Source of the DNA: 38-11 sp964539975
GTDB lineage: Bacteria; Bacillota; Clostridia; Tissierellales; Dethiosulfatibacteraceae
Assembly (NCBI GenBank): GCA_964539975.1
Contig: CAZIKK010000012.1
Span: 11,024 to 75,023 of the forward strand
Length of the DNA: 64,000 bases
Direction: 5' to 3'
Under the pieces are notes generated by a model, which was given only the letters and a program-made list of their open reading frames with translations, was not told where the DNA came from and ran no database searches. Positions 35,630 through 44,775 of the stretch are shown piece after piece. Position 1 is the first letter of the stretch. Every line of letters begins with the position of its first letter. Made by a program: the position numbers and the translations under genes.

Positions 35630-37516
35630 ATGGAAAAATCCACAAGAATAAACCCATTCACGCCCATACAGTTGGGCCATTTAACGCTGAAAAACAGGGT
35701 GATTTTCCCAGCGATGTGCAATTACTACAGCGATGAGGAAGGTTTTGTCACCCGACAGTTAGAAGCTTTTGTTCAAGCAAGAGCCAAGGGAGGAACCAGT
35801 CTTTTTATTCTTCCAGGAAGCCCTCATGGCAAACCAAGTGCTGCCAGACCTGCTCTTTCAGATGAGAAATATTTAGATGGCTGGCGACGTCTTGGAGACA
35901 TTTGCCATGCTGAGGATTGTAAGCTTTTTGTTCAGTTGCACCCAGCCAAACATCAAGCAGGAAGAGATCCTAATTTGATGTTGCCAGACCACATGCTTGT
36001 AGAAGTGATAGAGGAGTTGGTAGAAAGCTATGCCCAAGGCGCATTGCGAGTGAAAAAAGCCAACTTGGATGGGGTTGAGATCCATGGTGCTCATGCCCAT
36101 GAAGTGGCTCAATTCATGTCACCTTATTACAATCACCGTGAAGATAGCTATGGTGGCAGTCCTGAAAAAAGAGCGTTTTTCCCCAGTCAGATTGTTAGCA
36201 GAATTAAAGAAATATGCGGCGATGATTTTCCCGTAATTTTCAAAATCAGTTCTTCTGAAATGATTTCGGGAGGAAGAGAGATCGATGAAACGGTTCAAAT
36301 CTGCCAAGTTCTTGAAAAGGCTGGTGTGGATGCTTTTGACGTATCCGTTGCCATGCCTGAATCCGAAGCTTATATTTCTGGACCAATGGATTTGCCTGAT
36401 GCGTTCAACCTTTCTCATATTTACCAGGTGAAGCAATCTGTCCATGTGCCCGTTATTGCCATCAATCGAATCAACACACCTGAATTGGCAGAGAAAATTT
36501 TGGCTGAAGAAAAAGCGGACATCGTGGCAATCGGAAGAGGACAATTAGCCGACCCCGATTTTGTGAATAAGATGATCTCAGGAGAACCCATCAATTATTG
36601 CGTGGGGTGCAATCAAGGATGCCGAGCTTCTATAACAAAAAAATCCATCTTCTGCATGCAAAACCCTGTAACGGGAAGAGAAAGCACGCTGACCTATCAG
36701 CCAGTGTCAGACCAGGAAAAACCGAAAAAAATCCTAGTTGCCGGTGGTGGTCCTTCAGGGCTAGAAGCAGCCCTTGTTTTGGCAAAGCGGGGTTACCAAC
36801 CTATCCTTTGTGAAAGAAGTGATAAATTGGGAGGCTTGATCAATTATGCCGTATTGCCTCCACATAAAGCCTCTATGACCCGAGTGGTAGATTATCGGAA
36901 AAAGATGCTCGAAAAATATGGCGTGGAAGTGAGACTTGGTTGCACGGTGACGCCTGAGTTGGTGGATATAGAACAAGTAGAGCATGTGATTGTAGCCACA
37001 GGCAGCCTCTCTCAAATTCCACCTATACCAGGTATTCATCAATCAAATAGCTACACCATAGATGAGATTTTTAATAACAGCCCATTCACAGGAAAACACA
37101 TCGCCGTTATAGGCGGAGGATTGAACGGATGTGAAGTTGCCGAGTATCTGGTAGCAAATGGAAACACCGCAACCGTGATAGAAATGGAAGAATCTGTAGC
37201 CACAGGCTTGAATAAGAACAGACGTTATTTTCTCATAAAAAGACTGAAAGAAGCCAAGGTAGAGATTCATGTCAATACGAAAGTAAAATCGATTGCGTTG
37301 CCAGACATACAAGTTGAAACAGAAAACCAAATCCAAACACTATCAGGATTCGATGGCGTGGTTGTGGCTACAGGCCGAAAGCCCAACCAACAGTTGGCAG
37401 AAGCGATAGAAAAACACAATCCTAAAGTGAACGTTCATGTGGTGGGAGATGCTAAAACTGTAGGAATGGCATTGGATGCCATATGGGATGGGGCCACTTT
37501 GGGGGCAAACATTTAG
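35630..37516 (+). CDS. Old-yellow-enzyme/2,4-dienoyl-CoA reductase-family flavoprotein
   Basis: 628 aa. N-terminal FMN TIM barrel (~1-325; HGAHAHEVAQFMSPYYN, YGGSPEKR), [4Fe-4S] Cys set CVGCNQGC plus a fourth Cys in IFCMQN, then FAD-binding (VAGGGPSGLEAAL) and NAD(P)-binding (AVIGGGLNGCEVAEY) domains. This is the trimethylamine dehydrogenase/FadH layout. Reduces enoates or similar compounds; substrate unknown. ATG 35630 has GGAGG upstream. Single-gene unit between palindromes 6 and 7. Confidence 0.92.
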   Translation: MEKSTRINPFTPIQLGHLTLKNRVIFPAMCNYYSDEEGFVTRQLEAFVQARAKGGTSLFILPGSPHGKPSAARPALSDEKYLDGWRRLGDICHAEDCKLFVQLHPAKHQAGRDPNLMLPDHMLVEVIEELVESYAQGALRVKKANLDGVEIHGAHAHEVAQFMSPYYNHREDSYGGSPEKRAFFPSQIVSRIKEICGDDFPVIFKISSSEMISGGREIDETVQICQVLEKAGVDAFDVSVAMPESEAYISGPMDLPDAFNLSHIYQVKQSVHVPVIAINRINTPELAEKILAEEKADIVAIGRGQLADPDFVNKMISGEPINYCVGCNQGCRASITKKSIFCMQNPVTGRESTLTYQPVSDQEKPKKILVAGGGPSGLEAALVLAKRGYQPILCERSDKLGGLINYAVLPPHKASMTRVVDYRKKMLEKYGVEVRLGCTVTPELVDIEQVEHVIVATGSLSQIPPIPGIHQSNSYTIDEIFNNSPFTGKHIAVIGGGLNGCEVAEYLVANGNTATVIEMEESVATGLNKNRRYFLIKRLKEAKVEIHVNTKVKSIALPDIQVETENQIQTLSGFDGVVVATGRKPNQQLAEAIEKHNPKVNVHVVGDAKTVGMALDAIWDGATLGANI

Positions 37517-37524
37517 CAAAAAAA

Positions 37525-37564
37525 CACAAAAAAACAAAAGGGACGGTTCCTTTTGTTTTTTGTG
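37525..37564 (+). repeat. GGGACGGTTCC palindromic element, copy 7
   Basis: Centre at 37545. The left arm has seven A where the right has six T, so the CAC/GTG outer pairing needs a one-base bulge. Confidence 0.8.
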
Positions 37565-37591
37565 ACATTTAATTTGGAAATGGAGGTATGT

Positions 37592-38080
37592 ATGAAAGAG
37601 TCTATGGAAACATGCACGCAAAAAGTGGTCATTAGCAATTTGATGCAACCACAAAACTCAAATACTTATGGCAATATCCATGGCGGTGAGATCATGAAGA
37701 TGATGGACAATGCAGCTGGAATTGTAGCCCGGCGCCATGCAAGGACAAACATTGCCACAGCACGAGTGGATGAAATGGAATTTTATTTACCCATCCATAT
37801 TGGAGATTTGGTCATTTGTGAAGGAAAGCTAACCTTTGTTGGGAAGCATTCCATGGAAATACAGGTGACTGTATATGTAGATGATCTTGTTAAGGACAGC
37901 CCTGTGAAAGTGGCTTTGACTTCATACTTTACACTGGTGGCCATTGACAAAGATGGGCGTCCAACACCTGTACCACCTCTCGAAGTAGTGACGGAAGAAG
38001 ACAAGCGGTTATATGAGGAGGGAAAAGCCCGTTATTTGGCGTACAAAGCCAAACGAAAAAAGAAGCAACAAGACGAATAG
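37592..38080 (+). CDS. Acyl-CoA thioesterase (YciA/hotdog family)
   Basis: 162 aa. Hotdog helix NIHGGEIMKMMDNAAG and the DEMEFYLPIHIGDLV strand region match the acyl-CoA hydrolase group; C-terminus is lysine rich. Cytoplasmic hydrolysis of acyl-CoA. ATG 37592 has GGAGG six bases upstream; the longer frame would start inside the palindrome. Confidence 0.9.
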   Translation: MKESMETCTQKVVISNLMQPQNSNTYGNIHGGEIMKMMDNAAGIVARRHARTNIATARVDEMEFYLPIHIGDLVICEGKLTFVGKHSMEIQVTVYVDDLVKDSPVKVALTSYFTLVAIDKDGRPTPVPPLEVVTEEDKRLYEEGKARYLAYKAKRKKKQQDE

Positions 38081-38140
38081 AGACATTTTAGATTGGTAAT
38101 CTTGAACAACCCAGACACCTAGAGCATAGGAGGTGTTTGC

Positions 38141-38872
38141 ATGATAAAAAATGGTATCATCATCTACCAAGAAATGATGGGAATTCCTGTGGAGACAGAT
38201 TTGATCGAACCTATCGGGAAAAGAAACGTCCGTACTCTTAAACCGATGACTCCAAAAGGCATTACCTTGCATAACACAGGCAATCTAGACAAAACAGCAG
38301 GTGCCCGCCAACACGGTGATTATTTGCAAAAACTGGAAGAAGCGGATGAGGTGTATAAGAGCTGGCATATCACAGTCAGTCATGACAGAATAGTCCAACA
38401 TCTGCCTTTGACAGAGCAAGCGTACCATGCGGGTGACGGTGATAAGGGCTTTGGCAATGCCAGCACCATCGCTATAGAAATCACAGAAAATGCTGCTTAT
38501 CATTTGGCAGAGAGCAATGGCATTTATTTAGTAGTGGCCCTGATGTGTCACTATGGTTTTGATAAGGCTCAAGTCCAACCTCACAGACGTTACAGCAGAG
38601 AAAGAAAACTGTGTCCCAGTCGAATCTTGCACAGCCAGAAAACATGGGAGACAGATTGGGAGCAATTTATGGATGAAAAGATTTTGCCTTTGCTGAAAGA
38701 CAACAAAGATGAAACTTTTATGGATTTGGGCGCAGTTCCTGATTGGGGGAAAGCAACAGTAGAAAAACTGGTGAACAAAGGATATTTAAAAGGAAAAGGA
38801 GAAACCCTGGAGTTATCAGAGGATATGGTCAGACTCTTGGTGATTCATGACAGAGCTGGTCTGTATGAATGA
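38141..38872 (+). CDS. N-acetylmuramoyl-L-alanine amidase (Amidase_2)
   Basis: 243 aa. Zinc ligands His44 (ITLHNTG), His in QPHRRYSRERK and the Cys in KLCPSRIL; SWHITVSHD and AIEITENA are typical. No signal peptide, which is more like a phage-type endolysin or an autolysin released by other means. The C-terminal ~45 residues (VPDWGKATVEKLVNKGYLKG) look like an SLH-like or wall-binding helical motif. AGGAGG ribosome site. No other phage genes are nearby. Confidence 0.88.
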   Translation: MIKNGIIIYQEMMGIPVETDLIEPIGKRNVRTLKPMTPKGITLHNTGNLDKTAGARQHGDYLQKLEEADEVYKSWHITVSHDRIVQHLPLTEQAYHAGDGDKGFGNASTIAIEITENAAYHLAESNGIYLVVALMCHYGFDKAQVQPHRRYSRERKLCPSRILHSQKTWETDWEQFMDEKILPLLKDNKDETFMDLGAVPDWGKATVEKLVNKGYLKGKGETLELSEDMVRLLVIHDRAGLYE

Positions 38873-38914
38873 TTGAAAATGGAACGAGAAGCCGAAAGAA
38901 TGAGGTGAATCAAC

Positions 38915-39514
38915 ATGTATTTTGAGTATGGGCAAGAAGTGATGGATTACTTGACGGAAAGAGATCCTGTGTTGGGGGAGGCCATCAGAGAAATTGGGCC
39001 TATCCAACGAAAAGTGATGCCAGATTTATTCAAAGGGTTGGTCAGAAACATTATCGGACAGCAAATCGCAAGCAAAGCTGCGGCTACTGTTTGGGATAGA
39101 TTCCAAAACCATGTGGAAGAAGTCATACCTGAAAAAGTGGCAAAGTTGGAGTTGGAAGAGATTCAGCAATTAGGTATGTCTATGAGAAAAGCCACCTATA
39201 TTCACGGAATAGCCAAAGAGATAGACCGAGGCGAATTGGACTTGAAAGAACTTTCAAAACTACCAGACGAAGCAGTAGTGAAAGCGCTTCAATCGTTGCC
39301 TGGCATCGGCATTTGGACAGCTGAAATGTTGATGATTTTCTCCATGCAACGATTAGATGTATTGAGTTGGGGAGATTTGGGCATTAAAAGAGGCATGATG
39401 CGGTTGTATGGTCTTGAAACATTGGATCGAAAAACGTTCGAGTTTTATCGGAGCCTCTATTCCCCCTATGGCAGTGTGGCCGCTTTGTACCTATGGGAGT
39501 TGTCAGCCGATTAG
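38915..39514 (+). CDS. DNA-3-methyladenine glycosylase II (AlkA-like, HhH-GPD)
   Basis: 199 aa. Helix-hairpin-helix LQSLPGIGIWTAEMLM and catalytic Asp in LSWGDLGIKRGM. Removes alkylated purines in base-excision repair. Lacks the N-terminal domain of E. coli AlkA, as usual for compact bacterial versions. Confidence 0.9.
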   Translation: MYFEYGQEVMDYLTERDPVLGEAIREIGPIQRKVMPDLFKGLVRNIIGQQIASKAAATVWDRFQNHVEEVIPEKVAKLELEEIQQLGMSMRKATYIHGIAKEIDRGELDLKELSKLPDEAVVKALQSLPGIGIWTAEMLMIFSMQRLDVLSWGDLGIKRGMMRLYGLETLDRKTFEFYRSLYSPYGSVAALYLWELSAD

Positions 39515-39616
39515 TGCTCGTATTCAAATTCCGGTACCGATAGTAGCATTTACCCATTTAGGAAAGTGGATGATGTGAACAAAAAGGAAAAACAAAGACC
39601 ATTTTAGGAGGACTTT

Positions 39617-40525
39617 ATGGAAAAGATACCGTTAATCATTGATTGTGATCCAGGAGTAGATGATGCGTATGCCATTATTCTAGCCAACCATATACAACGC
39701 CTAGATGTTTTGGCTGTCACCACAGTATCCGGAAATGTGGACATTGAGTTAACCACAAAAAATGCATTGATGTTGACAGATTTTCTTGGGATGACTTGTG
39801 TTGTCGCAAAAGGGGAGGAAAGACCTCTGGTGAAGGAAAACAAAATGGCTTACAGCACCCATGGATCCGATGGGATAGGAGGCGCAACATCTCTTTTTCC
39901 ACCGCAATCAGCTAAGAAATTGGATCAAGACAGGGCATTGAAAGTTTTGAAAGACACATTGATGAACGCACCTCAAAAAGTGGCGATTGCTGCCATCGGT
40001 CCTCTAACCAACATCGCATTATTGTTGAAAGTTTATCCGGAAGTAAAAGAAAAAATCAAAGTGATCAGTATTATGGGCGGCGCGATCAATCACGGCAACG
40101 TGACCCCTTGCTCAGAGTTCAATTTCCATGTGGATCCAGAAGCCGCAAGCATTGTTTTAAATAGTGGTGTTCCCATTATTCTGTCGGGCATTCACTTGAC
40201 CATAAAGGCTACTTTGACAGAGTCTGACATAAAAATCATTCAAAATTCGGGGACAAAATTATCTAAAATAGTTGTTCAAATGATAGGAGCATACACTTCT
40301 AAAGATACCGCTTTTCATGATCCTTGTGCCATTTTGGCCTTGTCTCATCCAGAATTGTTTAAAGGAGAAGATTTGCATGTCCAAGTTGACACGAGAGAGG
40401 GTATTACAAGAGGCATGAGTTATGCTGAATATCGACGAAAGCATCAAAAAAAGTCCAATTGTCACGTGCTCAATGAGATAGACTTAGAAGCTTTTAGAAA
40501 AATGATGGTCGGCTGTTTTTCATGA
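39617..40525 (+). CDS. Inosine-uridine-type nucleoside hydrolase
   Basis: 302 aa. Calcium-binding DCDPGVDDAYAI at the N-terminus, IGPLTNIALLLK, and FHDPCAILALSHPELF near the C-terminus. Splits ribonucleosides to base and ribose. AGGAGG ribosome site. A single-gene unit ending at a bidirectional terminator. Confidence 0.93.
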   Translation: MEKIPLIIDCDPGVDDAYAIILANHIQRLDVLAVTTVSGNVDIELTTKNALMLTDFLGMTCVVAKGEERPLVKENKMAYSTHGSDGIGGATSLFPPQSAKKLDQDRALKVLKDTLMNAPQKVAIAAIGPLTNIALLLKVYPEVKEKIKVISIMGGAINHGNVTPCSEFNFHVDPEAASIVLNSGVPIILSGIHLTIKATLTESDIKIIQNSGTKLSKIVVQMIGAYTSKDTAFHDPCAILALSHPELFKGEDLHVQVDTREGITRGMSYAEYRRKHQKKSNCHVLNEIDLEAFRKMMVGCFS

Positions 40526-40546
40526 CATATTTATCCAATTAAAAAT

Positions 40547-40584
40547 TAAAGCAAGCAGGAGCTAAAAGACTCCTGCTTGCTTTA
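40547..40584. terminator. Bidirectional terminator between nucleoside hydrolase and ato operon
   Basis: 15-bp perfect stem (TAAAGCAAGCAGGAG and its complement) with an 8-nt loop, A/T-rich on both sides, between convergent genes. Confidence 0.88.
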
Positions 40585-40593
40585 GGGATTCTT

Positions 40594-41256
40594 CTAGATA
40601 GGCATGGGTTTAATATTTCTATCTATGATTAAAGAAGCCTCTGTAATTGCAATTATTTCTTCAACAGTGACACCTGGTGCTATTTCTTTTAGAACTAAAC
40701 CATCTGGTGTAACTTCGATGAATGCTTTTTCTGTCACGATATAATCAACGACTTCTTTCCCAGTGAGAGGGAAAGTGCATTCTTTAAGTATTTTTGACTT
40801 GCCATCTCGTGAAGTGTGTTCTGTTGCAACAATAACTTTTTTTGCTCCCGTAACTAGATCCATTGCACCGCCCATTCCCGCTAACTTTCCGCCAGGAACG
40901 ATCCAATTTGCCAGATTTCCTTTTTCATCAACTTGTAAAGCACCTAATACAGTGTAATCTAAGTGCCCGCCTCTTATTAGGCCAAATGAAACTGTACTAT
41001 CGAACGTGCAACCGCCTGGTAACATAGTACAAAATAGCTTGCTAGCATCTACAAAATAAGGATCTGCTTGACCTTCTTTTGCGGGTGGACCACCTCCGAT
41101 GATACCATTTTCGGCTTGAAGCCATACTTCAACATTTTCCGGAAGAAAATTGGGTACCAATCCTGGAATTCCAACACCTAGATTAACCAATTGATTATCT
41201 TTAAACTCTTGAGCAACTCTTTTTGCAATAATTTCTTTAGGACTAAGCTTTTTCAT
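40594..41256 (-). CDS. atoA: Acetate/acetoacetate CoA-transferase, beta subunit
   Basis: 220 aa. Catalytic Glu in WLQAENGIIGGG; GGHLDYTVLGALQVDEKGNL and GGAMDLVTGAKKVIV are family motifs. Works with the alpha subunit to move CoA between acetyl-CoA and short-chain acids or acetoacetate. Last gene of the ato operon, immediately abutting atoD. Confidence 0.94.
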   Translation of the reverse strand: MKKLSPKEIIAKRVAQEFKDNQLVNLGVGIPGLVPNFLPENVEVWLQAENGIIGGGPPAKEGQADPYFVDASKLFCTMLPGGCTFDSTVSFGLIRGGHLDYTVLGALQVDEKGNLANWIVPGGKLAGMGGAMDLVTGAKKVIVATEHTSRDGKSKILKECTFPLTGKEVVDYIVTEKAFIEVTPDGLVLKEIAPGVTVEEIIAITEASLIIDRNIKPMPI

Positions 41257-41922
41257 TTATGCCACCTCCCCTTGTACTAATATATCCACAAGTGTTCCAG
41301 GAACCATAATAGAATCTGGATCAATTTCTCCAAGCTCTTTAATGGGGGTAGCAACAGATGCTATAACCAGATCACTAGCAAAGCACATGACGTCGTTAAA
41401 ATTTCGTTGTGTTCCTCTGAAAACCAAATTTCCGTTTTTGTCAGCTGCGTAAGCTTCAACAATTGTAACATTGCCTCTTATGGGGGTGTGGTAAAGCATG
41501 TCTTTTCCATTTAGATGGACTCTTTCGCCAATTTTTTTTTCTTCAATCATTGTATCTAGACCTGTAAGTGTAAGAATTCCTTCTAATCCATACCCGCCAG
41601 CTCGAATTCGCTCTACGAGTGTTCCTTGAGGATTCAACTCAAGTTCTAGTTGACCACTTTCAACCAACTCTGGAACTAAGGGTGTTAAACCACACCATGA
41701 CACCATCAATTTTTTAACTCTATTATCATAAATCAGTTTTCCAATACCTTCATTTGGTGTTCCGCCGTCATTGGACACTATTGTAAGATCTTTAATATTT
41801 TGACGAATTATTTCATCGACAATATTGTCTGGTGTACCTACAGAGTAAAAACCTCCTGCTAATATTGTATCTCCACTCTTGATTTGTGATACAGCTTCTC
41901 TTAAAGTCATAATTTTATTCAT
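41257..41922 (-). CDS. atoD: Acetate/acetoacetate CoA-transferase, alpha subunit
   Basis: 221 aa. GDTILAGGFYSVGTP coenzyme-A loop and RIRAGGYGLEGILT. Stop codon adjoins the start of atoA with no gap, so the subunits are made in equal amounts. Confidence 0.94.
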   Translation of the reverse strand: MNKIMTLREAVSQIKSGDTILAGGFYSVGTPDNIVDEIIRQNIKDLTIVSNDGGTPNEGIGKLIYDNRVKKLMVSWCGLTPLVPELVESGQLELELNPQGTLVERIRAGGYGLEGILTLTGLDTMIEEKKIGERVHLNGKDMLYHTPIRGNVTIVEAYAADKNGNLVFRGTQRNFNDVMCFASDLVIASVATPIKELGEIDPDSIMVPGTLVDILVQGEVA

Positions 41923-41941
41923 AACTACATCCTTTCTTAAT

Positions 41942-43276
41942 TTAAGGTAAAAACATAATGCCTAAACCAAATACAATTCCTGACAAAATAAAGACTAAAA
42001 CTAAATAACCCATGATGTCTCTAGCGCGAAGGTTTGCAATAGCAAGCAAAGGTAACGCCCAGAATGGTTGGAGCATATTTGTCCATTGATCTCCCCATGC
42101 GACAGCCATAGCTGTTCTAGCAAGATCTGCATCCATCATCTTGGCGGCTTCAATCATAATTGGTCCCTGTACCGACCATTGGCTTCCGCCAGAAGGAATA
42201 AAGAAATTTGTAATTCCTGCACTGATGAATGTCCACAATGGGAAAGTTGTTGTTGTAGAGATTGATACAAAACCATTTGCTATTTTTGTTGCTAATCCAG
42301 TTTGAATCATCATAGCCATAATTCCTGCATACAATGGGAACTGCATTGCTAATGGGCCTAAAGATTTTCCGCCTTCTATACAATTGTCAATAAATCTTCT
42401 AGGGGTATCAGTTAAGAGAATTGCAAGTATGAAAAACAACATATTTGTGATATTAATTGTAAGACTTCCACCGCCCACGAAGTGTCTGGAAAGAAATATA
42501 ATGCCGACAATTCCAACTACAATGTTTATTATGCGAGCATTTTCAATTTTTTCTCCAGGAGTCAATTGACTTTTATCAAGATTAACAGATTTTGAATCGT
42601 CACCAAATATTGATGGGTCAACTTCGACTATTTCATCAACACTTGAATCGGGAGCCAGCCTTGTAAGTAAAAGAGGGACCAATATAAATGCAAGCAAGCC
42701 AGCGACTATAAGGTTATAAGGGGCTAACATTGTTTGGCTTACAGGTATTAAACCACCTATGATATCTTCCATGAAATTTCCAGGTGTAGCAATAAGCAAA
42801 GAGACACTTCCTGTCAATCCTTGTTGGAAGGTTAAAAAGCCTGAGTATCCAGCTGCAACGAGTAGCGGATAATGACACCCTTTAACGCGTTTTGAAAGTT
42901 CCCTTGCCATGAAGGCACCAACAATTAATCCCGTTGACCAGCATAGCAAAGAGAATAATCCTGCAACAAATGAAGCCATGAAATAAGCATGCGTTGGCTT
43001 CTTTGCCTTATTACAAAACCAGTCCAAAACCTTCTCGATAGCTGGAGTTTTGGCAAATGCGGTACCAAAAACAATAATGGTACACATTTGCATAGTAAAT
43101 GCTAATAAACCCCATAATCCATTCCCCCAAATACTAATTAGGTTAAACGGAGTCGCATCAGTAAAAACAAGTGAAACAATAAAAACTATAGCAGTTAGAA
43201 TGACTGCAAACAGGTAAGGATCAGGCATGTATTTCTCTGTAACACCAACAAAAAAACGAGCGATCTTTTTCAACAT
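41942..43276 (-). CDS. atoE: Short-chain fatty acid transporter (AtoE family)
   Basis: 444 aa, about twelve helices. Opens FVGVTEKYMPDPYLFAVILTA as in AtoE; contains IPSGGSQWSVQGPIM and the GDQWTNMLQPFWALP signature. Takes up butyrate, acetoacetate or similar acids for activation by AtoDA. Confidence 0.93.
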   Translation of the reverse strand: MLKKIARFFVGVTEKYMPDPYLFAVILTAIVFIVSLVFTDATPFNLISIWGNGLWGLLAFTMQMCTIIVFGTAFAKTPAIEKVLDWFCNKAKKPTHAYFMASFVAGLFSLLCWSTGLIVGAFMARELSKRVKGCHYPLLVAAGYSGFLTFQQGLTGSVSLLIATPGNFMEDIIGGLIPVSQTMLAPYNLIVAGLLAFILVPLLLTRLAPDSSVDEIVEVDPSIFGDDSKSVNLDKSQLTPGEKIENARIINIVVGIVGIIFLSRHFVGGGSLTINITNMLFFILAILLTDTPRRFIDNCIEGGKSLGPLAMQFPLYAGIMAMMIQTGLATKIANGFVSISTTTTFPLWTFISAGITNFFIPSGGSQWSVQGPIMIEAAKMMDADLARTAMAVAWGDQWTNMLQPFWALPLLAIANLRARDIMGYLVLVFILSGIVFGLGIMFLP

Positions 43277-43297
43277 AGTTTAATCCTCCAGATTTAA

Positions 43298-44485
43298 TTA
43301 GATTTCAATATAAACAGCATCGCCTTGTGCCATTCCGCTGCATATCGCGCATATACCATTTTTCTTTTTAGAACGCTTCAATTCATAAATTAAAGTCATT
43401 AGGATTCTTGCTCCAGAAGCACCTATTGGATGTCCGACGGCCACTGCAGAACCATTTACATTCACTTTGTTTTCTAGAGTGTGTTCATCAAGACCAAGTA
43501 CTTTTGCACTTACTAATGGCACCGCAGCAAAGGCTTCATTAATTTCAAACAAATCAATGTCATCATGAGTCTTATTGATTTTTTTGAATAGTTTTTGTAT
43601 AGCTAAACCTGGTACAGTTGCAATGTACTTAGATTCTCTTGATACTTGAGCATAACCCTTTATTGTTGCTAGAGGCTCAAGTCCAAGTTCTTCGGCTTTA
43701 TCTTTTGACATAATAACAACTGCCGCTGCGCCATCATTTACTCCAGGGGCATTTCCAGCAGTAACACTACCCGTTTTAGTAAAAACTGGAGGCAATTTAC
43801 CTAAGCTTTCTAAAGTGGTGTTCGGTCTTGGAAATTCATCTTTTTCAATCATGGTAGTTTTGTCTTTGATTTTAACAGGTACAGGAACAATTTCATCTGA
43901 AAATTTACCTTCGCTCTCTGCATGATTCCATCGCATTTGACTCCTGTAAGCCCATTTATCTTGTTGATCCCTGGAAACTTCGTACTCCTCAGCAACCTGA
44001 CCTCCAATTACAGCCATATGAACATCGTTATCAGGACACCATAAACCGTCTTGAATCATTGCATCTACAGAAACCTGATTGCCCATTTTGGCTCCCCATC
44101 TCTCTGTGTAGGACAAAAATGGAATATTCGACATGCTCTCCATGCCACCTGCAACGATCACATCGGCATCACCAGCCTTTATGATTTGTGCACCAAGAGT
44201 CACAGCCTTTAAAGCAGAACCACATACTTTGTTGATTGTTACGACAGGGACATGATGGGGGATTCCACCTTTAACAGATGCTTGACGTCCTGGAATTTGA
44301 CCTGCGCCAGCTGGAACAACAATTCCCATAATCACCTCGTCAACTTGAGACCCCTGAATCTTTGCCCTTGAGAGGGCTTCACTAATTGCGATACCACCTA
44401 AATCAGTGGCTTGTAAATTCTTCAATGAACCACCAAATTTTCCAAATGGAGTTCTTGTGGCGCTAACAATAACAACTTCTCTCAT
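43298..44485 (-). CDS. thlA: Acetyl-CoA acetyltransferase (thiolase)
   Basis: 395 aa. Nucleophilic Cys in KVCGSALKAVTLG, His in GHPIGASGARI, NEAFAAVP, and the second catalytic Cys near the C-terminus in CAICSGMAQGDA (a variant of the usual CIGGG loop). Interconverts acetoacetyl-CoA and acetyl-CoA. First gene of the ato operon behind a sigma-54 promoter. Confidence 0.95.
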   Translation of the reverse strand: MREVVIVSATRTPFGKFGGSLKNLQATDLGGIAISEALSRAKIQGSQVDEVIMGIVVPAGAGQIPGRQASVKGGIPHHVPVVTINKVCGSALKAVTLGAQIIKAGDADVIVAGGMESMSNIPFLSYTERWGAKMGNQVSVDAMIQDGLWCPDNDVHMAVIGGQVAEEYEVSRDQQDKWAYRSQMRWNHAESEGKFSDEIVPVPVKIKDKTTMIEKDEFPRPNTTLESLGKLPPVFTKTGSVTAGNAPGVNDGAAAVVIMSKDKAEELGLEPLATIKGYAQVSRESKYIATVPGLAIQKLFKKINKTHDDIDLFEINEAFAAVPLVSAKVLGLDEHTLENKVNVNGSAVAVGHPIGASGARILMTLIYELKRSKKKNGICAICSGMAQGDAVYIEI

Positions 44486-44516
44486 TTACTATACCTCCTT
44501 TGATACAAGTAATATT

Positions 44517-44532
44517 TGCAAACAGCATGCCA
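44517..44532 (-). promoter_or_regulatory. Sigma-54 promoter of the ato operon
   Basis: On the minus strand TGGCATGCTGTTTGCA, i.e. TGGCAT-N5-TTGCA with GG and GC 12 bp apart. Predicted start near 44506, 20 bp before thlA, whose AGGAGG lies in between. Confidence 0.9.
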
Positions 44533-44539
44533 ATTTTAA

Positions 44540-44560
44540 AGCCCTTCAATTTGAAGGGCT
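44540..44560. promoter_or_regulatory. Perfect 21-bp palindrome beside the sigma-54 promoter
   Basis: AGCCCTTCAA and its exact complement flank a single T, 8 bp upstream of the -24 box. No gene ends here and no T tract follows on the minus strand, so an operator is more likely than a terminator. Confidence 0.5.
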
Positions 44561-44593
44561 CGGAGTAAGTGAGAAAGATTTCCACGAGAGAGT

Positions 44594-44641
44594 TAGTCAA
44601 AATTGACCATAAAACGAGGAAAATATAGTCACTATTGACTA
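44594..44641. promoter_or_regulatory. Two activator sites (TAGTCA-N4-TGAC[TC]A) for the ato operon
   Basis: Palindromes at 44594-44609 and 44626-44641, centres 32 bp (three turns) apart and about 95 and 127 bp upstream of the predicted ato start: standard positions for a sigma-54 activator. Confidence 0.75.
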
Positions 44642-44692
44642 ACGAGACAAAATAACCGCAAAAAAATCGGTTTAGAAAAGACCAATCAAGCA

Positions 44693-44706
44693 AGAAAACG
44701 CTTGCA
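44693..44706 (-). promoter_or_regulatory. Possible cre (CcpA) site over the activator promoter
   Basis: Minus strand TGCAAGCGTTTTCT, two mismatches to TGWAANCGNTNWCA, overlapping the -35 box of the activator gene. Confidence 0.3.
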
Positions 44707-44730
44707 ATTGGAGGGCAGATAGTGTAATAA
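44702..44730 (+). promoter_or_regulatory. Sigma-A promoter of the PAS-AAA activator
   Basis: TTGCAA, 17 bp, TAATAA; start expected near 44737. Confidence 0.55.
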
Positions 44731-44738
44731 TAAGTCGA

Positions 44739-44754
44739 TGGTCAAAAGTGACTA
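44739..44754. promoter_or_regulatory. Third activator-type palindrome, at the activator's own start
   Basis: TGGTCA-N4-TGACTA, the same motif as the two upstream sites, placed just after the predicted transcript start of the activator gene, hence probable autorepression. Confidence 0.6.
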
Positions 44755-44775
44755 AATCTTAGGAGGAGCTTTGTT

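Noticed and set aside
38141..38872. Amidase as a sign of a prophage
   Set aside because: No holin, tail, terminase or integrase genes nearby; neighbours are housekeeping genes.
44540..44560. 21-bp palindrome read as a terminator
   Set aside because: It lies between divergent promoters, no gene ends there, and no T tract follows; kept only as a possible operator.
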